Made by a program: the position numbers and the translations under genes
The notes under the pieces: model-generated
The model's input: the letters and a program-made list of their open reading frames with translations, nothing else
The model's database searches: none
What the model was told of the DNA's origin: nothing
Part shown: piece after piece, positions 8,675-17,561 of the stretch
Position numbering within the stretch: position 1 is the stretch's first letter
How the letters are laid out: each line of letters opens with the position of its first letter
Assembly (NCBI GenBank): GCA_016870095.1
Contig: VGCI01000001.1
Coordinates: 1-64,000 of the forward strand
Length of the DNA: 64,000 nucleotides
Source of the DNA: Alphaproteobacteria bacterium
Lineage (GTDB): Bacteria > Pseudomonadota > Alphaproteobacteria > Paracaedibacterales > VGCI01
Direction: 5' to 3'

Positions 8675-9910
8675 CTACCAAGAGGCTAGGAGGCGGCACT
8701 CGCCTTTAGAGCCATGCTTTTTACAAACTGACTCGGCTTCCTGCTTCGAAATACCCAACAAACGGGCTCCATAAAAAGATTTTTTCCCCTTTGTCACTTT
8801 TGGTGTGGAAACTTCCCCTGACTTTAAAATAGCTAAAGATCTTTTTGCACGCATTTTGGCTTCATTTAACGATTTATAAGTACCAATCTGTACACCCCAT
8901 ACGTTCTTTCGAGGCATATGATTAACTTTAACTTTTGGGGCAGGGGGAGGCCAGCTTATAGCAATGGGGCGTAGTTCAGGTTTGCTAACCACTTTTGGAG
9001 TGGGTTCGGATTTTAAGAATTCGTTGACCTCATTGTCAAAGTCATCATCGTCATCTTTTGAACTATAATGAGGGGCTGCAACACTCTCTCCCAGTCCAAC
9101 TTTTTCAAAATTCATTTCAAGAAGATCAGCTACGCGTCGATCCCGCCAATGGCGATTCGGGCCTCCCAAAACAACCGCGATAAGTCTAATGGGTTTATGG
9201 TTAGCCCTTTTCCGAATAGCGGATACAGATATATTAAATCCAGAAGCAGCTACATAACCTGTTTTAATACCATCAACATCAAGGCCACGACGATTATTGA
9301 GTAAGTGGTTGTGATTGCGGTGGACTTGACCACGATGATTAAACGCTTTTAAGCGAAAATGCCCGTAGTCTTTAGGAAAGTGTAAGTAAAGCGCGCGTGA
9401 GAGAGTTGCCATATCCCGTGCAGTCGTAACCTGATGGGGATTTGGTAGGCCTGACGCATTCTTAAAAATAGTTTTGTGCATACCTAATTTTTTGGCCTTT
9501 TGTGTCATCGCCATGGCAAAATTAGCTTCGCTGCCGCCCAGATGTTCTCCTATAGCTGCCGCCCCGTCATTTGCTGATTTTGTCACAAGTCCTTTAATAA
9601 TAGTTTCTACAGATACATATTCCCCGGCGCGTAACCCTAATTTAGACGGAGCTTGGCGTGAAGCATGGGCAGAGACATAAACGCGAGAGTTCATCTGCAA
9701 TTTTCCAGACTTTAGGGCTTCAAATACCATATATAAAGTCATCATTTTTGTTAAGGAAGCGGGGTGACAAATTTTGTCAGCACCATCTTGTTCTAAGACT
9801 TGGCCTGTGTGCGCATCGATAACAATGGCGGTATAGCGAGGGGACAATCCAACAGCATCATTAAGATAATTAAAAAAAATCAAACAGATAATAATTCTTA
9901 AATAGGGCAT
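8675..9910 (-). CDS. D-alanyl-D-alanine carboxypeptidase with C-terminal SPOR domain
   Basis: Penicillin-binding protein of the DacA/DacF (peptidase S11) type, which trims the terminal D-Ala from peptidoglycan stem peptides in the periplasm. All three active-site motifs are present: SLTK near residue 53, SAN (KSAND) near 110 and KTG (IKTGYV) near 210. A linker rich in Pro and acidic residues leads to a SPOR domain (VWGVQIGTYKSLNEAKMRA and onward) that binds denuded septal glycan. This layout is common in alphaproteobacteria. I prefer ATG 9910 over TTG 9931: it gives a normal signal peptide and GAGAG lies ahead. Confidence 0.9.
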   Translation of the reverse strand: MPYLRIIICLIFFNYLNDAVGLSPRYTAIVIDAHTGQVLEQDGADKICHPASLTKMMTLYMVFEALKSGKLQMNSRVYVSAHASRQAPSKLGLRAGEYVSVETIIKGLVTKSANDGAAAIGEHLGGSEANFAMAMTQKAKKLGMHKTIFKNASGLPNPHQVTTARDMATLSRALYLHFPKDYGHFRLKAFNHRGQVHRNHNHLLNNRRGLDVDGIKTGYVAASGFNISVSAIRKRANHKPIRLIAVVLGGPNRHWRDRRVADLLEMNFEKVGLGESVAAPHYSSKDDDDDFDNEVNEFLKSEPTPKVVSKPELRPIAISWPPPAPKVKVNHMPRKNVWGVQIGTYKSLNEAKMRAKRSLAILKSGEVSTPKVTKGKKSFYGARLLGISKQEAESVCKKHGSKGECRLLASW

Positions 9911-10023
9911 GGATCTAGTAGGCTCTCTCAATATTGTGTCTGTTTGTCATTAATTTCCTAATATACTCATTAGAAAATATTTCTTAGATTTTGTCCAGTT
10001 TTGATTCAACTTAGTTCAATTTT

Positions 10024-10668
10024 TTATGAAGCCTTTATTTTATGCAATGAATTTTCTTCTTGGAGCCCAAAAGCCTCTTCAAGTTTTTTAAAACCTTGTG
10101 GTTTGGGCGTTGCGGCAACGTAAGTCAATATTTGATGTGCGCAATCTGCTGCAGACGTATGAGTGGTGTCAATCTCGAGGTCATAATGTCGCGTAGGACC
10201 ATGAACTTTGCTGATTTGATCTCGCCCCAGGCCAACACTAAACCCGCCTCTTTTGTTTTCCCGACGAATTAATTCTGCCAACTCAAAATGAATTCCAATA
10301 CAATAAGCTTTTTGGCCTTTAAAAGCTTTTGTATATTCTTTTAAATAATAGTCGTGAAAGAGGACTTCATCTACAGCAATATTAAGCTCTTGAGAAGACA
10401 TTTTGGCGACGACCGGTGAAATGGTATGAAGAACGGTTCTTCCAAAATCACCATTATAGACCCTTGTTATCGGACCATTTTCGTCTTCCTCGCGAACAAA
10501 TTGAATTCCTTCTTTTGCTTTTTCTCCCCATCCATAGTAGTCAGGGGGCATCATATCGATAAAGTTATCGACGCCCAATTTCATAATGGGGTATGAGGCT
10601 TGTTTTTGAAGTTCATGGATAATGGAAGTTTTGCCTGAAGTTGCAACACCATTTAAAAAAATAATCAT
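10024..10668 (-). CDS. Chloramphenicol phosphotransferase-like P-loop kinase
   Basis: P-loop kinase of the CPT family (PF07931). Walker A GVATSGKTS lies at residues 7-15. The family's C-terminal signature is also clear: KVHGPTRHYDLEIDTTHTS followed by ADCAHQI, near residues 160-190. The Streptomyces prototype phosphorylates chloramphenicol, but most homologues have unknown substrates, so resistance should not be assumed. ATG 10668 is chosen over an upstream start because GAGAGG lies just ahead and the P-loop then sits near the N-terminus. It follows the CcdA-like gene by 13 bp, so the two are likely one operon. Confidence 0.78.
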   Translation of the reverse strand: MIIFLNGVATSGKTSIIHELQKQASYPIMKLGVDNFIDMMPPDYYGWGEKAKEGIQFVREEDENGPITRVYNGDFGRTVLHTISPVVAKMSSQELNIAVDEVLFHDYYLKEYTKAFKGQKAYCIGIHFELAELIRRENKRGGFSVGLGRDQISKVHGPTRHYDLEIDTTHTSAADCAHQILTYVAATPKPQGFKKLEEAFGLQEENSLHKIKAS

Positions 10669-10681
10669 TTTTGCCTCTCTT

Positions 10682-11407
10682 CTAATACTTTGTCGTGAGT
10701 TTAAGAAGCCATTGGGGTGTGTGGCTGACGGCCCACGTTTCAAGAGCTTTGTCGCTTCCCGTCAATATCAAAAAGCTGATAATGATAAGGGAGTAACCAA
10801 GCCATTTTCGCCCCGTTCGACCTTTCTTTAATAATTGCTTTTTTTTGAGGTATTTTTTGGAAATAATTGACAGCAGTATGAGAGGAGTTGTAACCCCAAG
10901 AGTGTAAAAAAACATTAAGATACTAGCTTGGCCGAAATGGTCTCCCCGGTTTGCAAGAGCAAGGGTTAAGGAAAGTGTTGGCCCCGCACAGGGAAGCCAA
11001 ATAAAGCCAACTAATGCGCCGATTAAAAAATTAATGCCCAATTTTTCAAAGGGGAAATTTTTTATCTGGGAGGGATAAAGCGTATTGCGAATGTCGAAAA
11101 CAAATGGTTTACCATGCTTGAGAATATAAGTCTGCAAGGGCTGGTGAGACAAAAATGTTCCAATTCCTAAGATAAGAAAAGCTGAAATAAGGCGTAAACT
11201 CTTAATTTCGATTCCCCATACCGCGTGAGAGGTGGTCAGCGCTAAGCCCATGGTGGCAAATGTAAAGAACAACCCAAAGATAAGAGCAAAGGGGCCTAAC
11301 CGGTGACGTTGCCAGGTGCTCGAGAGAAATATTGGAATTAAGGGAAAAGCACAAGGATTCAATAGTGTGCATAAACCAACTATATAACATAAAGGCATCA
11401 GCGTCAT
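10682..11407 (-). CDS. CcdA/DsbD-type thiol transporter, membrane protein
   Basis: Six-helix inner-membrane protein of the cytochrome c biogenesis CcdA / DsbD beta-domain family, which carries reducing power from cytoplasmic thioredoxin to the periplasm. The two conserved membrane cysteines are seen as LLNPCAFPLIPIF (first helix) and GFIWLPCAGPTLSL (middle helix), the expected symmetric pair with flanking prolines. ATG 11407 has GAGG ahead; the upstream in-frame TTG would add a polar N-terminus. At 241 aa it is a normal CcdA size without DsbD's extra domains. It heads a two-gene unit with the CPT-like kinase. Confidence 0.85.
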   Translation of the reverse strand: MTLMPLCYIVGLCTLLNPCAFPLIPIFLSSTWQRHRLGPFALIFGLFFTFATMGLALTTSHAVWGIEIKSLRLISAFLILGIGTFLSHQPLQTYILKHGKPFVFDIRNTLYPSQIKNFPFEKLGINFLIGALVGFIWLPCAGPTLSLTLALANRGDHFGQASILMFFYTLGVTTPLILLSIISKKYLKKKQLLKKGRTGRKWLGYSLIIISFLILTGSDKALETWAVSHTPQWLLKLTTKY

Positions 11408-11558
11408 GGACAAATCCTCAAATGGATCACGACACAAGCCCTATAATCAAAGGTATGCAGATGACTAATCACAATTGTCCTCAAGATAAATTTCTATCTT
11501 AATACAAGACTATCAGGAGAAAGTTATAAAAAACAAGATGATGTGTAAGGTATAAAAA

Positions 11559-11592
11559 ATACCTCCCCCAAAATTTAGGGAGAGGTATTCAA
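11559..11592 (-). terminator. Rho-independent terminator of rpmJ
   Basis: On the minus strand AATACCTCTCCC pairs with GGGGGAGGTATT across an AT-rich loop (one mismatch) and a T-run follows (complement of tataaaaaat). It lies about 45-75 bp downstream of the rpmJ stop. Confidence 0.82.
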
Positions 11593-11636
11593 AAAATTTG
11601 AAGGGTTTCTAAAGCGATAAGGTAAATTTCTTAAAT

Positions 11637-11762
11637 TTAACCTTGACGAGCCTTGAAACGGGGAGCTTGCTTATTGATCACATATACACGTCCTTTGCGG
11701 CGTACAATTTTGCAGGCCTTGTGACGTGTCTTTAATGTTTTAAGTGAATTGGCGATTTTCAT
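11637..11762 (-). CDS. rpmJ: 50S ribosomal protein L36
   Basis: A 41-residue basic protein: [18 protein letters not shown], then [14 protein letters not shown], ending APRFKARQG. This is the alphaproteobacterial form of L36, which keeps only one of the zinc-binding cysteines (the C- type) and ends in the typical [12 protein letters not shown] tail. L36 is the smallest protein of the large subunit. It is a single-gene unit with its own terminator and faces away from rpmH. Confidence 0.95.
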   Translation of the reverse strand: MKIANSLKTLKTRHKACKIVRRKGRVYVINKQAPRFKARQG

Positions 11763-11975
11763 GACTGAATTCCTAATAAATTATACATTTACTTCTTACC
11801 TAGCCTTTTTCTCACCAAGTGTCAAGAAAATGATAAAGAATAGTGTTTATATGTTCCCTCTAAATCAGTGGCTAGACCGTAACTCATAATGTGAAAATCT
11901 ATGATTCGCCTAATTTTGCGATTGAATTAAAGTATTTAAAAGTCTCCTTCATGCGACAAAATCATATTAAAAGTC

Positions 11976-12004
11976 TTGACTCTATATGAAGAGGGGCCTA
12001 TAAA
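11976..12004 (+). promoter_or_regulatory. Sigma-70 promoter for rpmH-rnpA-yidD-yidC-engB
   Basis: TTGACT (11976-11981), 17-bp spacer, TATAAA (11999-12004): near-consensus for the housekeeping sigma factor. It sits 32 bp ahead of the rpmH GTG, giving a short leader that contains the aagaggaaa ribosome site. Confidence 0.8.
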
Positions 12005-12035
12005 AATAGACTATGACTTTCAAGAGGAAACTATC

Positions 12036-12170
12036 GTGAAAAGAACATTTCAACCCAGTAACTTAGTACGTAAACGCCGCCATGGCTTTCGTGCACGTAT
12101 GGCCACTGTTGGTGGTCGACGGATTATTAATGCTCGTCGGGCAAAAGGGCGCAAGCGCCTATCGGCCTAA
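12036..12170 (+). CDS. rpmH: 50S ribosomal protein L34
   Basis: A 44-residue, very basic protein ([20 protein letters not shown], then [20 protein letters not shown], ending LSA) that matches bacterial L34 along its whole length. Translation starts at GTG 12036, with aagaggaaa (12022-12030) as ribosome site; in-frame TTG/ATG codons further upstream fall within the promoter and are excluded. First gene of the classical rpmH-rnpA-yidD-yidC block. In many bacteria this block adjoins oriC and dnaA, but here rpmJ lies on the other side and I see no DnaA-box cluster. Confidence 0.97.
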   Translation: MKRTFQPSNLVRKRRHGFRARMATVGGRRIINARRAKGRKRLSA

Positions 12171-12193
12171 AAATCTAATAGTAAGGCATTTGC

Positions 12194-12559
12194 ATGTCAC
12201 TCACTCCGCGCTTAAAGAAGCGGTCGGATTTTTTGCGAGTTGCCGCTTATCAACGAAAGGTTGTTATGCCAACAATGATTGTTCAGCTGGCAGAGCGTTC
12301 ACTGAAAGATAGCAGCGGACACGAGTTGCCTGCTTTGCGAGTTGGCTTTACAGCAAGTCGAAAAGTTGGTAATGCCGTAAAACGCAATTTTGCGCGGCGG
12401 CGGTTAAAAGCTGTTGTTGAGACCGTATGCTCCTCTTTTTCTATTGAGGGAAAAGATTTGGTCATTATAGCTCGACCCACTACAGTAACAGCCCCATTTT
12501 CAAACATTCTTCGAGATTTTCATCAAGCTTTATACCGTTTGGAATTAACATCACTATGA
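12194..12559 (+). CDS. rnpA: Ribonuclease P protein component
   Basis: Protein subunit of RNase P, which assists the catalytic RNA in removing 5' leaders from pre-tRNAs. The family signature RNxxRRxLK is present as [12 protein letters not shown] near residues 63-74, preceded by [15 protein letters not shown], the conserved RNA-binding helix. Size (121 aa) is usual. It begins 23 bp after rpmH and its TGA overlaps the yidD start codon by four bases (ATGA), so translation of the two is probably coupled. Confidence 0.95.
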   Translation: MSLTPRLKKRSDFLRVAAYQRKVVMPTMIVQLAERSLKDSSGHELPALRVGFTASRKVGNAVKRNFARRRLKAVVETVCSSFSIEGKDLVIIARPTTVTAPFSNILRDFHQALYRLELTSL

Positions 12560-12825
12560 TAGCACGTCTTATTGTTTTAACGATTTATGGATATCGTCGC
12601 CTCGTTTCTCCTCTTTTTCCGCCTCGTTGTCGGTTTGATCCGACCTGTTCTCGATATGCCATTCATGCTATTGAACACCACGGGTTGCGTCGAGGAGGCT
12701 GGATGGCTCTAAAACGCTTATTCCGATGTCATCCCTTGAGTGGCGAGTGGGGATATGACCCTGTGCCAACAGAAATTTCGACGAATTTATCAAAAAATCA
12801 TGTAAAATCAGCGTCCGTAAATTAA
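12556..12825 (+). CDS. yidD: Membrane protein insertion efficiency factor YidD
   Basis: Small protein that aids YidC/Sec-dependent membrane insertion. It shows the family core [20 protein letters not shown] with the conserved cysteines at about residues 24 and 30, then [25 protein letters not shown]. An amphipathic N-terminal stretch ([19 protein letters not shown]) precedes it. It overlaps rnpA by four bases and is followed 20 bp later by yidC, its functional partner. The last 15 residues are divergent, as usual for the family. Confidence 0.95.
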   Translation: MIARLIVLTIYGYRRLVSPLFPPRCRFDPTCSRYAIHAIEHHGLRRGGWMALKRLFRCHPLSGEWGYDPVPTEISTNLSKNHVKSASVN

Positions 12826-12845
12826 ATAAAAAGCAGAGATATCTT

Positions 12846-14561
12846 ATGAGCGATCAAAAAAATTTAATACTTGCCTTCTCCTTATCTATCGCAATTTTGT
12901 TAGGTTTTAATTATTTTTATGAGCGACCAAAGTATGAAAATCTTAAACGTCAACAAGAATTGACAAAGGTCGAAAATCAAACTTCTTCTAAGGAAGAGAG
13001 CAAACTCGAATCTAAAATTAAAGCTCCCGTCTCTCTAAAAGTAGCTTTGGAAAGGGCTCCGCGGCTTAAAATCCAAACAAAACTCTTAAAAGGGTCTATC
13101 AATTTAAAGGGATGTCTTTTAGATGATTTATTATTGCTGGACTACCATGAGAAGGTGGAAAAATCGAGCCCACCAATTACATTATTATCTCCAGAAGGGG
13201 CTAAAGGGGCCTATTACGCTGAATTTGGTTGGGATGCAAAGGAAGCTGGGACAAAACTGCCAGATTCCGAAACCATTTGGAAAACATCTGCAACTGTTCT
13301 CACTCAAGACTCTCCTGTAGTTTTGGAATGGGATAATGGACAAGGTCTAAAGTTTGAGCGGACGATATCCGTTGATGATCAATATATGTTTTCCGTAATG
13401 GATCGAGTTAAGAATACAAAAGATGCAACGGTCGGCATAAGTTCTAAAGCGCAAATTAATCGCCTCGAGACACCACCAGTTGGTGGTTTTATGATTTTGC
13501 ATGAAGGCCCAATTGGGGTTTTAAATGGCAAATTAACAGAACTGACATACGCGAAATTAAAAGAGAAAGGAACGGTTGAAGAAACGACAACGGGCGGTTG
13601 GATTGGAATTACTGACAAGTATTGGTTAGTTGCCTTGATTCCAAATCAAAAAACTTCAGAAAAAACAATTTTTAAAGGCCAAACTATTGAAGGCCAAGAT
13701 CAGTATCAAACAGCTGTTAAGGGGCCTATTCTGGATATAAAGCCTGGTGAGTCTATTGAGACTAAACACCACTTATTTGCTGGTGCAAAAGTTTTGCGTA
13801 CTTTGGATAATTACGAAACCAAGCTTGGATTTGATAAATTTGATTTAGCTGTTGATTTTGGATGGTTTTACTTCCTAACAAAACCGTTGTTTTATGTTCT
13901 TGAATACTTGCACCAACTTTTGGGTAATTTTGGTTTGGCAATTCTAGCTTTAACGGTTTTGTTTAAGCTTGTTTTCTTCCCTCTGGCTAATAAATCTTAT
14001 CGTTCAATGTCTCATATGAAACAAGTGCAACCTAAAATTGAGGCACTGAAGAAACGATTTGGAGATGACAAATTACGGATGAACCAAGAACTTATGGATT
14101 TGTATCGGCGTGAAAAAATTAATCCTTTAGCAGGTTGTTTACCCATGTTGATTCAGGCTCCGGTTTTTTTCTGTCTCTACAAAGTTTTGTTTGTAACCTT
14201 AGAAATGCGACATGCGCCCTTTTATGGATGGATTGGTGATTTATCTGCACCAGATCCAACAACTGTATTCAACTTATTTGGGCTAATTCCTTGGACACCC
14301 CCTAGTTTGTTGATGATTGGTGCTTGGCCAATTCTCATGGGGTTAACGATGTATCTTCAGCAAAAGCTGAATCCGCAACCAACTGATCCTGCGCAAGCCA
14401 AAGCATTTATGTTGATGCCGTTTATCCTCACCTTCTTTTTGGCCGGTTTTCCGGCTGGTTTGGTGATTTATTGGGCCTGGAACAACGTTTTGTCTATGGC
14501 ACAACAGTGGGTTATTATGCGTCTTGAAGATAAGCGCTCAGCCAATGTCAGAAGAACTTAG
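12846..14561 (+). CDS. yidC: Membrane protein insertase YidC
   Basis: Inserts and folds inner-membrane proteins, alone or with SecYEG. 571 aa, the long gram-negative layout: an N-terminal membrane anchor (residues 6-22), a large periplasmic beta-domain (about 40-340), then the conserved five-helix insertase core. Core signatures seen are GNFGLAILALTVLFKLVFFPLANKS-type helix 2, MKQVQPKIEALKKRFGDD in the cytoplasmic coiled hairpin, and NPLAGCLPMLIQAPVFFCLY. The basic C-terminus ends in KRSANVRRT and overlaps the engB start. Confidence 0.97.
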   Translation: MSDQKNLILAFSLSIAILLGFNYFYERPKYENLKRQQELTKVENQTSSKEESKLESKIKAPVSLKVALERAPRLKIQTKLLKGSINLKGCLLDDLLLLDYHEKVEKSSPPITLLSPEGAKGAYYAEFGWDAKEAGTKLPDSETIWKTSATVLTQDSPVVLEWDNGQGLKFERTISVDDQYMFSVMDRVKNTKDATVGISSKAQINRLETPPVGGFMILHEGPIGVLNGKLTELTYAKLKEKGTVEETTTGGWIGITDKYWLVALIPNQKTSEKTIFKGQTIEGQDQYQTAVKGPILDIKPGESIETKHHLFAGAKVLRTLDNYETKLGFDKFDLAVDFGWFYFLTKPLFYVLEYLHQLLGNFGLAILALTVLFKLVFFPLANKSYRSMSHMKQVQPKIEALKKRFGDDKLRMNQELMDLYRREKINPLAGCLPMLIQAPVFFCLYKVLFVTLEMRHAPFYGWIGDLSAPDPTTVFNLFGLIPWTPPSLLMIGAWPILMGLTMYLQQKLNPQPTDPAQAKAFMLMPFILTFFLAGFPAGLVIYWAWNNVLSMAQQWVIMRLEDKRSANVRRT

Positions 14562-15198
14562 CCCGCAAGCCCTGGATTGGGGGCAGTGGTTATTTTCTCA
14601 AGATTGCAATTTCTTGAGGGGCGTTCCTTCATTGCTTGATCTGCCGGATTTTGGCCAACCAGAAGTATCCTTTGCAGGACGCTCAAATGTTGGAAAATCA
14701 AGTCTTATTAATGCATTAACGGGCAGAACAACTCTGGCTCGTGTTTCAAATACACCCGGACGCACGCAGCAACTTAATTTCTTTTCTCTGGGCAATCGTT
14801 TGGTCCTGGTTGATATGCCTGGATATGGCTATGCAAAAGCTTCTAAGACAGCGATTTCACAGTGGAATGAACTTATTCAGCTCTATTTAAAGGGGCGTCC
14901 GACATTATCTCGTGTTTATGTGTTGATTGATAGTCGGCATGGGCTGAAAGAAAATGATTTTGAAATGATGCGGATGCTTGATGTTGCAGCTGTATCCTAT
15001 CGCATTGTCTTAACAAAGGCAGATAAGGTTTCTCCAACAGCACTTCACAATCTTCAAAAAGATATTGAGCTTAAAATTAAAACGCATGCTGCTGCTTTTC
15101 CAAAAATCTCTTTAACAAGTACAACTAAAAAAATTGGGATTGCAGAATTAAGGGCAGAAATTGCACAATTTGCCATAGGTAGCCATCCTCTTATTTGA
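14545..15198 (+). CDS. engB: Ribosome biogenesis GTPase EngB (YihA/YsxC)
   Basis: Essential small GTPase that helps assemble the 50S subunit. G1 [15 protein letters not shown]2 around the [11 protein letters not shown] segment, G3 DMPGYGYA, G4 TKADK and a G5-like STTKK are all visible in order. ATG 14545 is preferred; TTG 14524 would lengthen the overlap with yidC from 17 to 38 bp and has no better ribosome site. At 217 aa it has a normal family length. The last bases of yidC and the engB start overlap, so translational coupling is likely. dapD follows after 10 bp. Confidence 0.95.
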   Translation: MSEELSPQALDWGQWLFSQDCNFLRGVPSLLDLPDFGQPEVSFAGRSNVGKSSLINALTGRTTLARVSNTPGRTQQLNFFSLGNRLVLVDMPGYGYAKASKTAISQWNELIQLYLKGRPTLSRVYVLIDSRHGLKENDFEMMRMLDVAAVSYRIVLTKADKVSPTALHNLQKDIELKIKTHAAAFPKISLTSTTKKIGIAELRAEIAQFAIGSHPLI

Positions 15199-15208
15199 AG
15201 GAAATCTC

Positions 15209-16042
15209 ATGCAAAACTATCAAGTCATTATTGAAGATGCTTGGGAAAAACGAGAAAATATTACCCCCCAAACCCACGGCGAAATTCAAGAAGCTGTTAA
15301 TCATATTTTAGCTCTTTTAGATAGGGGCACGCTTCGAGTTGCGTCCAAAGATTCGACGTCACAAGATATATGGCAAACTCATCAATGGATTAAAAAAGCT
15401 ATACTTCTTTTCTTCAAATTGACAGGATGTGAAATCATGGAAGGAGGCCTATTAAATGCCCCCTGGTACGATAAAGTGCCTTTAAAATGTCAGGGCTGGA
15501 CCAAAAAAAATTTTGCAGCTGCTGGTTTTCGCAGTGTTCCGGGAAGTATTATTCGCCATTCTGCCTACATAGGATCTAACGTCGTCCTGATGCCTAGTTT
15601 TGTCAACATGGGGGCGTATGTAGGGGAAGGAACAATGGTGGATACATGGGTTACGATAGGATCTTGCGCCCAAATTGGGAAGAATTGCCACATTTCAGGA
15701 GGCGTTGGCATAGGTGGTGTATTGGAACCTTTGCAAGCAAACCCTGTGATTATTGAAGATAATTGTTTTATTGGTGCTCGTAGTGAAATAGCAGAAGGGG
15801 TGATTATAGGAGAGGGGGCGGTAGTATCAATGGGCGTCTTTCTGGGAGCTTCCACTAAAATCTTAAATCGCCAAACAGGGGAGTTGAGTTACGGATATGT
15901 CCCTCCCTATTCTGTTGTGGTGCCAGGGACCATTCCGAATAAAGATCCGACTTTGCCTGCTTTGGCATGTGCTGTTATCGTGAAACAAGTCGATGCGAAA
16001 ACCCGTAGTAAAACGGCAATTAATGATCTTTTACGTTACTAA
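15209..16042 (+). CDS. dapD: Tetrahydrodipicolinate N-succinyltransferase
   Basis: Transfers succinyl from succinyl-CoA to tetrahydrodipicolinate in the lysine/meso-diaminopimelate pathway, supplying the cross-linking amino acid of peptidoglycan. The left-handed beta-helix hexapeptide repeats cover about residues 105-230, with the typical [20 protein letters not shown] and [13 protein letters not shown] segments. 277 aa is the family length. The ATG is preceded by gaaggaaa. It closes the run from rpmH. The presence of DapD indicates that this organism still makes its own DAP. Confidence 0.96.
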   Translation: MQNYQVIIEDAWEKRENITPQTHGEIQEAVNHILALLDRGTLRVASKDSTSQDIWQTHQWIKKAILLFFKLTGCEIMEGGLLNAPWYDKVPLKCQGWTKKNFAAAGFRSVPGSIIRHSAYIGSNVVLMPSFVNMGAYVGEGTMVDTWVTIGSCAQIGKNCHISGGVGIGGVLEPLQANPVIIEDNCFIGARSEIAEGVIIGEGAVVSMGVFLGASTKILNRQTGELSYGYVPPYSVVVPGTIPNKDPTLPALACAVIVKQVDAKTRSKTAINDLLRY

Positions 16043-16060
16043 TATTGTCTTTTCGAGTCT

Positions 16061-16666
16061 CTAATCGGAAAAGTGCCGACGGGTAAATCCCCACAAAAAC
16101 TTATTATATTCTGAAAAGATTAAGAGAAAAGCACCCTCGTTAAATAACCAGCGAAATCGACTTTGACCGAAAGGAAAGACGGGATGGGGAATTATAGTAA
16201 TTTCAGGCAACTGGTGCATCATTTCCATTAAACTACGAGGCATATGATAATCTGCGGTAACAAGTCGTAGAGAAGAAATAGATCGTTCGTTCACCCATCC
16301 TGCAGTTTCTAGGGCATTTTCTTTTGTATTTTTTGCCCAATAGCCTAGATGGGTGGATGCAATGAGTTGATCTTTATCGATGGGGCAAGTCATTGCGGGG
16401 AGGTCAACTGTTTTCAACAACGACTTTAATGTTTCCTCTCGATTGACGCCGGAAATGAAAATGACTTTTGCTTGTTGGTTACATAAAAGATTAAATCCTG
16501 TTTTCAAACGCTCTCTACCCCCAGTGAGGACGACGATGGCTTCAGTTTTTGTAGGATTCAGACTTTTAGGTTGAGGAATCGTGAACATGAAGACTATGAA
16601 TCCCCCCAACCACAGAAGAAATATGAGACAAGCAACTTTTATACTGTTTATAAATATCTTTTGCAA
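16061..16666 (-). CDS. YdcF/SanA-type DUF218 membrane protein
   Basis: Single-span inner-membrane protein: a hydrophobic anchor at residues 9-29, then the DUF218 Rossmann-like domain with AIVVLTGGRERLKTG (near residue 42), KVIFISGVN and SLRLVTADYHMPRSLMEM, the characteristic late motif. Homologues (ElyC, SanA, YdcF) affect envelope integrity and peptidoglycan or lipid-carrier metabolism, but the reaction is unsettled. It begins 4 bp after the ftsX stop, so ftsE-ftsX-ydcF read as one operon. Confidence 0.85.
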   Translation of the reverse strand: MQKIFINSIKVACLIFLLWLGGFIVFMFTIPQPKSLNPTKTEAIVVLTGGRERLKTGFNLLCNQQAKVIFISGVNREETLKSLLKTVDLPAMTCPIDKDQLIASTHLGYWAKNTKENALETAGWVNERSISSLRLVTADYHMPRSLMEMMHQLPEITIIPHPVFPFGQSRFRWLFNEGAFLLIFSEYNKFLWGFTRRHFSD

Positions 16667-16670
16667 ATAA

Positions 16671-17561
16671 CTACCCCAGACGAGATAAAGTTCGAAGAAC
16701 AGAGAGTCTAGCTGCTAAAAGACTTATGCCACCGACTACAAATGGCAAAGATAAAATTGCCAATAAAAGGGGGATACTCAATGTGGGTTTCAACACTTCA
16801 GAAACACCCAAATGAAGACTCAACCAATTTAGCAAAAAGAGCGTGGGAAGAGCAATAATAACGCCCCACAATCCGCCTTTAAGGGCAAGCCAAAAGGCGC
16901 GCCGTTGAAATTTAGCAGCGATATAACTGTTATTCGCACCAACCAACCGGAGAACATCAATAATACTGGCATGGGTCGCCAGAGAAGATCTCGTAATCAG
17001 TGTTATGGTTACCATTACGGTAATTGCTATGAGACTAATAAATAAATAAGCAATAATTTCAAGTGAGAGGCGCAACTTCTCGAACATATGCTGCCATTGA
17101 TTATGTTCTTCAATTCGTATTCCATGGGCAAATTGGCGTAACACAGCTGTTATTTCAGGAACATTCGGGGGAATTTCTGGCTTCATATCCACATCAATGA
17201 GTGCGGGAAGAGTTAAGTCTTGTAAGAGATTGACTTGTCCCACCCAGGGCTGCAAAAGCTTTAACACCTCTTGATTGTTAACAAGCTTTACACTGGCAAC
17301 GCCAGGAATTCTCTGTAGGGTGGATAGTATGGTCTCAATAAGTGACTCTGGATTTTGGACACCATGAAGAGGTAGCTCAATGGTTATACGGCCTGAGCTG
17401 CTTAGATTCCATTGACTTAAGGAAGATGAGAGAGATATTGAACCCACAAAAACGAGGCTTAATAAAAAAACCATAAGACCCACAATCCAGCACACATAGC
17501 GACTGCTAACATCCTGTCCAATCGGAATATCATTAATGGTTTGAGAAGGTGTATTACGCAT
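16671..17561 (-). CDS. ftsX: Cell division ABC transporter permease FtsX
   Basis: Permease partner of FtsE; the pair activates septal peptidoglycan hydrolases and supports divisome assembly. Expected topology: one N-terminal membrane helix (around residues 25-47), an extracytoplasmic domain of about 110 residues, then three C-terminal helices. I use ATG 17561, which overlaps the ftsE end by 8 bp; ATG 17588 (nine residues longer) is possible and neither has a clear ribosome site. The charged, unusually long N-terminus before the first helix is typical of gram-negative FtsX. Sequence conservation is low, as is normal, so the call leans on topology and position after ftsE. Confidence 0.9.
   Translation of the reverse strand: MRNTPSQTINDIPIGQDVSSRYVCWIVGLMVFLLSLVFVGSISLSSSLSQWNLSSSGRITIELPLHGVQNPESLIETILSTLQRIPGVASVKLVNNQEVLKLLQPWVGQVNLLQDLTLPALIDVDMKPEIPPNVPEITAVLRQFAHGIRIEEHNQWQHMFEKLRLSLEIIAYLFISLIAITVMVTITLITRSSLATHASIIDVLRLVGANNSYIAAKFQRRAFWLALKGGLWGVIIALPTLFLLNWLSLHLGVSEVLKPTLSIPLLLAILSLPFVVGGISLLAARLSVLRTLSRLG

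Noticed and set aside
10024-10668. Chloramphenicol resistance gene
   Set aside because: The fold matches CPT, but most homologues have other or unknown substrates; resistance cannot be claimed from sequence.
11763-12035. Chromosomal origin next to rpmH
   Set aside because: The rpmH block often neighbours oriC, but there is no dnaA gene and I found no cluster of TTATCCACA-like boxes in the gap.
12082-12312. 76-codon frame overlapping rpmH and rnpA
   Set aside because: Shadow frame over two well-supported genes with ribosomal/RNase P signatures.
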